Of a DNA stretch of 64,000 nucleotides, positions 55,901 through 64,000 are shown one piece after another. The notes beneath the pieces were generated by a model. It was not told the DNA's origin and made no database searches. It saw only the letters and a program-made list of their open reading frames with translations. This stretch comes from Euglena gracilis. Lineage: Eukaryota > Euglenida > Euglenophyceae > Euglenales. The number at the start of each line of letters is the position of its first letter. Position 1 is the stretch's first letter. Location of the stretch: the NCBI GenBank assembly GCA_039621445.1, contig CP154956.1, forward strand, positions 47,845,291 to 47,909,290. Direction: 5' to 3'. Position numbers and translations under genes: made by a program.

Positions 55901-56514
55901 GAGCACCTCCTGGCGCTGGCAGCTGTCACACAGGGAATGGGGGGGGGGGGGTGGGTACCGGGGTTTTGGCGTTTTTGTTGGTGTTTTTCACTTTGGGGGA
56001 TAGGTCCGGGGGTTTTTGTGGCATTCCAACCTCAAAAAAACAGCAAAAAAAACCACGTAACTCCCGGGAGCCGGTACCAAAAATGATAATCTGCTCGTCA
56101 AATCCTGTTCCCTCTCGCTCTCACCCCTTGCTCAAACTGGTTTCTGGTCGGTTTGCGAAAATGTGCACATCGACCTAAAAAAAGCTTAAATGTGAGATGC
56201 GCCGCCTAAGTCAGAGTGAATGAAAAAGGACTTTGTTTTACCGCTGTGTTTTCTGCTCTTGACTCCGTTCATCCATGATTATAGAGCAACATTTTTCGGC
56301 CAGAAATATTTTTTCTTAAAAAATATATCTTCTTGAAAAATGAGAGACCTTCATACCCTTTTCAGCCCTGCTCAGGAGCTAGGCTCATTAACGGAGCAGT
56401 GGAACAATGGCAAACCAGGAAGATGACAGCAACAACAAAAGAAAACAATCTCAACCTCAAAAACCATTTGATTTTGCAACCAGAGCCACAAGAGCCACAA
56501 GCTCCATAGCGTAC

Positions 56515-56685
56515 CCGCTTGTCCATCTTCCACTCCAACAGAAGTTTTTTTTCATCCCGATACCAATTCCAACACTTCTCGATATTAATCTTGCGCACCG
56601 CAGCATCACCAGAAATGCTTTCACGCAGTAAGCCCTTCAACAGCCCAGCCAACAGGCTGTAGAGACGCTTCTCAACATCACCTCG
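56515..56685 (-). CDS. 171-bp exon of an unrecognised gene
   Basis: 57 codons in phase 0 lie between a strong acceptor (TTCTTCTCTTTCCAG) and a GTACGC donor. The sequence starts RGDVEKRLYSLLAGLLKGLL, and continues INIEKCWNWYRDEKKLLLEW. Amphipathic and well formed. It may be the most 5' exon seen of the large gene to the left, but no phase-proven neighbour exists. Confidence 0.55.
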
Positions 56686-56739
56686 CTGGAAAGAGAAGAA
56701 GAGACTAATGATCAGGTTCAGGTGGGCAACCAAGAGGCT

Positions 56740-57770
56740 TTAAGAAATCATGTACAAACACCAGGGGGTGGCAAGAATGCGGCAATTTTTTCCCAAATCG
56801 CGTGGGGTTATGCAGTAATTATGTGGGATTGTGCAGTGATCATGTGGGATTGTGCAGGATTATGCGAAAAAATGTGGTTGGAAGTGGGAGTGTACAAAAC
56901 CGCTGTTGTTTCCACTCATGCAAGGTCGAAATACTGCAATTTTGGCATTAAATGATGTACAAAAACACCCCCAAACCAGCTCAAAAATAGCTCGATTGAT
57001 CCAACGTGAATGGAATTAGCTCAAAGCGACACAAAATGGCCTCCAGAACAGGCAAAATTAACACAAAATGATCTAAAATTGGATTTGAAGGCAATTTTTG
57101 AAAGCTGGGTGATTGAACTGTTTGTGGCCATATGCTGTGTTCCTATCCTTCCCACTTCCTTAAGACCAAATACTCAGTCCAAGAATTTGCCATTTTTGAC
57201 CATTTTAGGCCTAATTAGGCTTAACCAATAGGCAGGGGTTCAGAAATTTGGGTTGCCTTCAGTTACAAGGCTGAGTTATAAAAACTGATTTTGGGCCATT
57301 TAAAAACCCTTAGAAAAATTAATTTTAGGAAAAGTCCTGAAAAGATCCTTATAGCTAACCACAAGAAAACAGTGTGCCAAAAAGCTTTTTTTACCCCCTC
57401 GAGTTTTTTTGTTTTGTGGGTGGTGCTCAATCCCAAGCCCCAAAGCCCATGTTAGGTTTTGGTGGTGTGTGCACAGTAGCACGGCCGTGCCCCACACAGC
57501 AGCACCCTAGCCAGCTCTGTAACAGGGCTATGTGCAAATATGAGGCAGTTGTGTGAGAGCAAAAACTTTCAATTTGTGACCATATTTGTTTGCCACTCAA
57601 ACCCCTGCACAGGCAATGGGGCCAGGTAGTCAATATTGGGGTGGATTGCCTTTGGTCCCCACTTTTGGGACAACATATGATGGCAACGCCCTTTCAACAC
57701 ACTGGGGTGTAGAGGTAGTGACTTGGTCAAACCCCACAAAACTTGAGGGGGATAAAATCTTTTTTGGCAC
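56740..57770. other. No supportable gene
   Basis: I see only a short repeat ATTATGTGGGATTGTGCAGT (56817-56865) and unique sequence. Confidence 0.3.
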
Positions 57771-57777
57771 ACTGTAT

Positions 57778-57860
57778 TTGCCCCGCCCCAAATTGGTTTA
57801 CCCCAAATCCCAAATTGTTTTGCCCGCCAAATTGTTTTGCCCGCTGTGCCAAAAATTTCG

Positions 57861-57906
<46 letters not shown>

Positions 57907-58137
57907 ACCCCCCCCCCCCCCCCCCCCCCCCCCCCACCCCCCCCCCCCCCCCCCCCCCCCCACCCCCCCCCCCCCCCCCCCCCCCACCCCCCCCACCCCC
58001 ACCAACCCCCCCCCACCCCCCCCCCCCCCCAGCCCCCCCCTCCACCACCACACTTTATTTGCCCCGCCCCAAATTGGTTTACCCCAAATCCCAAATTGTT
58101 TTGCCCGCTGTGCCAAAAATTTCGCCCCCCCCCATCC
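57778..58137. repeat. 170-base C-run block flanked by 70-bp direct repeats
   Basis: 57860-58040 is almost only C with scattered A. It is bordered by direct copies of GCCCCGCCCCAAATTGGTTT, CCCAAATCCCAAATTGTTTT and TGTGCCAAAAATTTCGCCCC (57779-57866 and 58061-58134). Proline and glycine frames across it are artefacts. The true length is doubtful. Confidence 0.85.
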
Positions 58138-58139
58138 AG

Positions 58140-59025
58140 AAAAACTTGCCCCCTGTCCCAAAATGTTTGCCCAAGATGTCAGGAATCTGCCCCTGTCCCT
58201 GCAAAGTTCGCCCTAATGAACATTTCACGCTTGTTGCAAAATTAAAAACCAACTCATTGAAATTTGAGTGTTGACTCACGGGTGCCTCGATTCAATATGG
58301 CCAAAAAATGCCAAAAGATTATCTGCAAATGCATTGGGTGGACTGGCAGCCTCGCTGGCGGCAAAGGCCAGACAACAAGGAAGGGAGCATGCATATTGGT
58401 GGGAAAATTTAAGTGGAAAAGTGGTTCCCGGTCAGGCGTTGGTTTAATGCTGGACAATATTCCAAAAATTTCACCCTTTTTGTAGCTTATACTCACATTA
58501 TTTACCCCCCAGTCCCAATTTTTTTTTGCCCACGTCAAAATTTTTTGCCCCCCCCCATCCCATCAATTTTTGCCCACCCGAACGTTTTTTTTTGTTTTTC
58601 TCGCAAAATTTTTGATCATATGCCATGCCTGTTTCTTTGATGCCTGTTAAAAGATTGCAATGAAGAAGGGAATAGTCAGCTAGGCACCACAGACCTTGAA
58701 TGGGCTATTGTTTTGACGGTGGAAAAATTGTTTTTTGATCAGGGGTTGTTGTAATTGAGCTCAATCTCTCGTAGTGCTTGATCTTCCTACTTTTTATTTT
58801 TCATCTGAAAATGGCAGTTCATTTTAGCAGAAAACAATCACAAGGGAAAATCAGTCAGAATTGTCAAAAGGTGTAAAGCCCTGCATCAAACATCAAGTCT
58901 TTATATTTTGGCTTTGTATTTGGGAGGGATTCGTTAAGGTAAGCATTCAAATGTGGAACAAGCAAGGAAATTATTTTTGTTGACCCCACTGCACAGGCCC
59001 CAATGCCGTGATGTCACCTTGAGGG
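58140..59025. other. No supportable gene
   Basis: TTTTGCCC-type words continue to 58590, then unique A/T-rich sequence. No exon signals. Confidence 0.3.
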
Positions 59026-59033
59026 CCCTCAAC

Positions 59034-59632
59034 CAGGGTTCGATATAAAGACAGGTGGGGGGGGGTCCCCCCTTGCGGGCCAGGAGGGGGGGGGGGGGGG
59101 GGACACCCCCCCACCTAAACAGTGGCGCGGTCCGGGTGACCGATTTTCGGCCCAGCGTGAAGCGCCGGGCCAAAAGTTTGACATCCAGCGAAATCAAAGC
59201 ATAACTTTGAAAACAAGGATAACGAGAATCAATGGTAGGTCAACCACTATGAACTGCGCCTCATATTTGTGACCACATTCATACAAATGTCACTGTTTGG
59301 CGTTGGTTTTACCGTCTCCGAGGGTGTGAAAAACAAAGGAAGCTGGCGAGACATCAGCTGCAAAAGAACAAGCAAATAAACGTGCAGTGCAGGGAGCCGA
59401 AAGAAAACATTTGGCTGTTGCAACAAAAAAAAATACCAAAAACTCCGGCGCGAAGCGCCGGAGTAAAAAAAATGACCTTTTTGGGGGGGTCCCGGGTACC
59501 CCCCCCCCCGGATCAGTCCGGACCCCCCTGGCAGGTGGGGGGGGTCCGGACCAGGAGGGGGGCTGCGGGCCAGGAGGGGGGGGGGGACACCCCCCACCAA
59601 AACCATATACGCCCTCCTTATATCGAACCCTG
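59034..59632. mobile_element. hAT-like MITE, CAGGGTTCGATATAAGG family, copy 2
   Basis: The ends CAGGGTTCGATATAAAGAC and TCCTTATATCGAACCCTG are inverted repeats, with an exact 8-bp duplication CCCTCAAC (59026-59033, 59633-59640). Both subterminal G-rich modules match copies 1 and 3. The middle (59175-59430) is about 250 bp of different, A/T-richer sequence absent from the other copies. Confidence 0.95.
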
Positions 59633-60318
59633 CCCTCAACTGCATGAAACAAAGAGCCACCATACATGAAACCACTAAAATATGAAACCACTTTCTTCTT
59701 CGGCGCACCCTTGGAGAACTTTGAAACACAGTGGCCAGAAAAGCTTGTTGATACCAAGGTCCTGGAATCTCTACCATACCAGGAAACACAAATCAGCCAC
59801 AATTATTGCTTCTTCCTAACGAGCCAAAAAAAAACATCCTGAAACAACCAAGTCCAATTCGCAATCTGAAATTGAGATAAATACAAACATGAAAACAAAC
59901 ATTCGCAGCTTTCTAATCCTGTGTAATCAGCAAATCCTGTTCCAAAGCAAATCCGGAAGTCGACAACCAAAATGGATTCAAAATCCCCCAAGGGTAATAT
60001 GTTGGGGGGATTACAGAGGAAAACTGTGCCTGTGAACAATCAGCACACCAGAGTCCATTCTGGGCTGGTGTACTTGTCAATATCACTAACCATCACCATA
60101 AAATGCTTGTCCTGTTGCAGTTGAGGTATGTGCTGAATTTGGGTGCGTAAATTGTATGTGCGATCAGAACCACCATGGGACACATTTGTGGTTTGCCCAT
60201 CTGAGGACATGAGAATTATCCAATGGATTCAATGCTCCCAGAGAGATTTCCTCTACTCAGCAAAAAAAGCAAACAAATAAAAACTTGGCGGTGCCAGACG
60301 GTAGACTGGGGGGGTAGT

Positions 60319-60740
60319 CAGGGTTCGATATAAGGAGAGGAGGGGGGGGGGGACCAGACCCCCCCCCCTGCGGGCAAGGGGGGGGGGGACACCCCCCCCC
60401 CCCACCTAAACAGTGGCGCGGTCAGGGTGACCAATTTTCGGCTTGGCGCGAAGCGCCAGGCCGAAAATTTTTGACCCCCCAAATCGACCAAAAGTGCCAT
60501 TTTGGACACTTTTTGGGCAAAAATTGGCCAAAAATGCAAAAAATTTTCGGCGCAAAGCGCCGGAGGGAAAAATTGACCCTTTTTGGGGGGGGGTCCCGGG
60601 TACCCCCCCCCCAGGGTCAGTCTGGACGGTGTGGGGGGGGGGTGGTCATGGACCCCCCCCTGCGGGGCAGGGGGGGGGGGGGGGGTGGGGGGGCACCCCC
60701 CCCACCTAAACCATGTACGCCCTCCTTATATCGAACCCTG
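60319..60740. mobile_element. hAT-like MITE, CAGGGTTCGATATAAGG family, copy 3, nested
   Basis: The ends CAGGGTTCGATATAAGGAG and CTCCTTATATCGAACCCTG are exact inverted repeats, with an exact 8-bp duplication GGGGTAGT (60311-60318, 60741-60748). Removing the insert restores the left end of the 60301-62427 element so that it matches its right end, proving the order of insertion. Confidence 0.97.
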
Positions 60741-60914
60741 GGGGTAGTGGGTAGTCGGCAGAATAGTCGGCCGACTACCCAATTGGTCGGCCAACTAGGC
60801 CTGGCCGGTAGCTAGTCGGCGAGACGGGGTGGGGGGGGGGGGGAGTGGGTAGTCGGCCGACCAGTCGGCGAAGCACCCACCGTAATGTACTAAAGGGGCA
60901 AGTCCGCCGACTTT

Positions 60915-61620
60915 GAAGCCCCCACCCGGAAAAAAAAACATTGTTTAAATCATCCCAAAGTGGGTGGAAACCCGCCCAAATGGCTTGAGAAACCCCCAAT
61001 CGGGGGTGAATATGCAAAAATTTGGGAGAAAAGTCACCACCACTTATTAGCCAAATGTTACCCCATATGGTGGCAAAACCCGGTCAAAATGACCCACAAA
61101 TGGCAAACAAAAGAGGACTTTGCCACCCGAGAATTTTGCCAACATGAAGGGATTTCGTTATTTGAGGGGGGGGGGGGGCGGTAGCCCCCCCCCCCCGCGA
61201 GGAGGCCGTAGGCCGACTGAGTTCGCACTCGACAATTGGTGGTTGGGGGGGGGGGGGGGGGGGACTTTTAAGCCCCCCCCTGGAAAAAAAACATTGTTTA
61301 AATCATCCCAAAGTGGGTGGAAACCCGCCCAAATGGCTTGAGAAACCCCCAATCGGGGGTGAATATGCAAAAATTTGGGAGAAAAGTCACCACCACTTAT
61401 TAGCCAAATGTTACCCCATATGGTGGCAAAAACCCGGTCAAAATGACCCACAAATGGCAAACAAAAAAGGACTTTGCCACCCGAGAATTTTGCCAACATG
61501 AAGGGATTTCGTTATTTGAGGGGGGGTGGGGGCGGTAGCCCCCCCCCCCTCCCGCGAGGAGGCCGTAGGCCGACTGAGTTCGCACTCGCCAATTGGTGGT
61601 TGGGGGGGGCGGGGGCGGGG
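60915..61620. repeat. 353-bp tandem duplication inside the 2.1-kb element
   Basis: The units at 60915-61267 and 61268-61620 are nearly identical (ACATTGTTTAAATCATCCCA ... GTTCGCACTCG.CAATTGGTG). They differ mainly in G/C-run lengths and a few bases, so the duplication is recent relative to the rest. A degraded inverted third copy follows at 61815-62080. Confidence 0.88.
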
Positions 61621-62429
61621 GGGGGGGGGGGGGGGGGTGGGGGGGCTCCAAAGGGGTAAAGTACCGCTGATAGACAAGGATTGCATGAAAATCTTTTAGA
61701 AATTAAAGGTTTTTTTGTATCTGAGGGGGCAGGGGAAAAAAAACTCCCCACTCCACCCCCACCCAAACCTCAAATTGGGCTATTTTCTGTGAAAATAACG
61801 TCGTTAAGTGGGGCAATGTATTTTTAGTGCGAACTCAGTCGGCCTACGGCCTCCTCGTGGGGGGGGGGGGGCTACCGCCCCCCGCACCCCCCCTCAAATA
61901 ACAAATTAATCCCTTCATGTTGGCAAAATTCTTGGGGCCAAAGTCCTTTTTTTGTGTGCCACTTGTGGGTCATTTTGACCAGGTTTTCCTTGCCACCATA
62001 TGGAAAATCTTATGGGCAAAGTCCTTTTTTGTGTGCCATTTCGACATGGGCGGGGGGGGGGGGCTACCTACCGCCCTGACCCCACCGACCATGCATTTTC
62101 ATCTGTGGGTGATCAAGCTGGTGCAGGTACTCATTTGGCCCCACCTGGACCATTGGTGGTTGATTGGGACCAGACAGAGACCATTTTTTCGTCCGCCGAC
62201 CAGTCTGCTTAGGAATTTGTACACACGGGGGGTGCTTAAAAGTCGGCGGCAAACTTGACCCCGTTAGTACATCACAGTGGGTGCTTCGCCGACTGGTCGG
62301 CCGACTACCCACTACCCCCCCCCCCACCCCGTCTCGCCGGCTAGCTGCCGACCAGGCCTAGTCGGCCGACCAATTGGGTAGTCGGCCGACTAGTCGGCCG
62401 ATTACCCACTACCCCCCCCCAGTCTACGT

Positions 62430-64000
62430 CATTGCCATTGAAGAGGTACCCCCAGAATCCACTACTGGGCCTCCAGGCCACCCCACGGGTCATGGGGTAA
62501 CTTTGCCATAGTTATTTGCATTTATTTACATTGCATTTAAACACAAGGGATTTTTCATTTTGGGGCCCTCTGAACAGTTGCACACAAAAGAAATTGAAAA
62601 TTGAGCGACCGACCACCTGGTTGGTCGACTAATCGATCGACTGGACAGCACCCCCCCACTCTAGGTTGTGGAGCCCATAAGATGTCATAAAATTGAACTA
62701 AAAAATAAAGCCATAAAGCCATAAAACCCACTAAATGCCTGCAGGCAGTGGCTGAAAACTACCCCCCAGGGCCGCATTTTTCAGGATGATTTCAGGGGGG
62801 GAATTTTCGGGCCCCTGGGAGCTCAAGCCCCGTCCGCCTCACAAAGAACCATGGACAGAGCACCTGCTGGTGCGCGAATACGCGCACACACACACACACA
62901 CACACACAAACCGGGGAAAAAGTCCTGGACCGGAGGTGAGGCCCAAATAAAGAGCACCGATGATGGTTCACAAGGACAAAAAATCAAAAAGGCCAAAGTC
63001 CTACTCCGGGGGCCATGCCGCTGGCGAAGCTGCGCTACCACGGCATGTATAAAAAAAGACTTCCTTCCAAAACCTCTTGCCTCGCGCCTTTGTTGACTTT
63101 TTTTGGGGGACCGGGCTGTTTCAGGGGGGGTTCGGACCCCTGGAAGCATAAGGTAGAACCGCCAAAATCAGGACGATTTCAGGGGGAAATTTTCGGGGGA
63201 GGGAGTGGAGTTTTCAGCCACTGCCAGCAAAAAAATTGCAAGTTTGCATCAATACACATCCGAAACAGGTTAGGAAAGAACAATTATCTTGGTTGGTGGT
63301 TTCGAAAGTTGTCATGGCCAATTTCTAAATTTTCCATGTACATTCCTTTGGTTGAAACCGTGTCTAGGGGTTCCGGCTTCACACCCGAACTGGTGTCTAG
63401 GACGCCGGTTCGGGAATGAAGCCGGCGTCTTGGGGGACCCAAAAAAATGCCAAAAAGTGTCCAAAAATGCTTGTACACGTGTGGTAAACATATCTGAGCA
63501 GCTTTTGGGAATCTTCAGCCAGAAATTGGTGGTTTGTGTCATGAATTGTTTTGTGTCATGAATCCCCTTTGGCCAATTTTGGGGAATTTTTGAAATAGAA
63601 TACCATGCAGCATAGCTGAAATCTAAGGCCATCTGCTGAAAGCCCTTGAGAAGACCTTTCGATCAAGGGGCAACATGGCAGGTGAATCATTGGAATTTCT
63701 AATTTGCAAAGAGGGTCAGAACACCGATTTTCAGAGCGGTGTACGGTGTGGCTGAGTTCTGTGGGTACCAGGCGAAAGTTCTTGGGGAGAGCGTTCCATT
63801 GATGTCCTATATGGTGCCTGAACTTTGGGATTTGACAAATTGAGATGTCAAATTTTGGAATTCACAATCGCTGAAAAATAAGAGCTCTGTACATTTATGG
63901 CCGAATTTTGTGGCCATCTGTCAAAAGCCCTTGACAAGAGCTTTTGATTGATGGGGAAACATGGATTCAAGTAATCGCCAATTTCGCCCCAAATACCCAC
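62430..64000. other. No supportable gene
   Basis: This contains a (CA)n tract (62886-62907), a GTCGACTAATCGATCGACTG palindromic word (62623-62642), and two GAATTTTCGGG/TTTCAGGGGGG phrases repeated at 62790 and 63180. A short GC-rich patch at 63010-63045 could be an exon, but its frame is ambiguous. Confidence 0.3.

Larger units (their letters stand above)
52697..56210. mobile_element. 3.5-kb CTTAGG-family element, exact 5-bp duplication TCAGA
   Basis: The ends CTTAGGTGGCACATTTCGCA and (inverted) CTTAGGCGGCGCATCTCACA agree over about 29 bp, ending TTAAGCTT. The flanks are TCAGA (52692-52696) and TCAGA (56211-56215). Subterminal palindromes centred on GCGCAAATGCGC occur at 52740, 53078, 53190, 55510, 55585 and 55607, as in the 39.6-44.6 kb element. 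It holds nested material: a CA microsatellite, a TTATAAACCCCC module block and a 1.3-kb hAT-like element with an ORF. It lies upstream of the supported exons of the large gene. Confidence 0.85.
60301..62427. mobile_element. 2.1-kb element with long CGGCCGACTA inverted repeats
   Basis: Outside the nested insert, the left end (GTAGACTGGGGGGGTAGTGG, then GTCGGCCGACTACCCAATTG...) pairs with the reverse complement of 62230-62427 over about 180 bp, including GCGAGACGGGGTGGGGG, GGCGAAGCACCCAC and GATGTACTAA.GGG. The middle contains a 353-bp tandem duplication and an inverted partial third copy (61815-62080). No transposase is seen. Target duplication is unclear (flanks GACG and GTCA). Confidence 0.8.

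Noticed and set aside
57569-58274. Glycine- or proline-rich frames of 140-220 codons
   Set aside because: They are produced by the 180-base C-tract; all frames on both strands are open.

Overview
The window looks like nuclear DNA of an intron-dense, transposon-rich eukaryote, probably a protist or alga; I cannot name the lineage. There is no operon-like packing and no long intact reading frame. Coding sequence appears as short exons (about 40-250 bp) with high G/C at third codon positions, flanked by GT...AG borders and separated by introns of 22 bp to more than 5 kb. Every exon I can support lies on the minus strand, so genes read from high to low coordinates. Non-coding DNA is full of G or C homopolymer runs of 8-34 bases, microsatellites and inverted-repeat elements.

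Gene layout, right to left. (1) 34.4-50 kb (possibly extending to 56.7 kb) holds a long unrecognised gene: coiled-coil exons, one transmembrane helix and an acidic/proline-rich tail. Nine consecutive central exons and the last two join in matching phase. (2) 28.7-34.1 kb and 27.5-28.5 kb hold two divergent tandem genes for the V-ATPase proteolipid (subunit c); both assemble from ATG to stop with matching phases (205 and 199 codons). (3) 18.7-22.5 kb holds a gene of unknown function ending in a Lys/Pro-rich tail. (4) 10.7-15.5 kb holds GC-rich exons, one with a transmembrane helix. (5) 8.4-9.9 kb is the acidic C-terminal end of another protein. (6) 1-2.6 kb is part of a circularly permuted GTPase of the MTG1/RbgA type, running off the left edge.

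Mobile DNA is the main content. Several families have CAG...CTG terminal inverted repeats and 8-bp target duplications (hAT-like): CAGGGTTCGATATAAGG at 5.5, 59.0 and 60.3 kb; CAGACTTTCATTTAGTG at 29.0 kb; a 1.3-kb element at 53.7 kb carrying a SAM-like domain ORF; and a CAGGGC family at 2.6, 5.1, 11.7, 31.2, 36.3 and 36.6 kb. All CAGGGC copies face the same way relative to the genes. Their downstream end is a pyrimidine tract plus CAG, and it sits where an exon begins at several loci. Two copies interrupt one reading frame that becomes continuous when they are removed. I read these as introner-like elements that create or move introns. A second unusual family has CTTAGGCGGC ends, 5-bp target duplications (TGATG, TCAGA), lengths of 2.2-5.0 kb, and many internal palindromes centred on GCGCAAATGCGC. 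A 2.1-kb element with long CGGCCGACTA-rich inverted repeats at 60.3-62.4 kb has a hAT-like element nested in its end.

The region 56.7-64 kb, and most of 3.4-8.4, 16-18.7 and 24-27.4 kb, contains repeats and no gene I can support. I saw no convincing tRNA, rRNA or CRISPR array.
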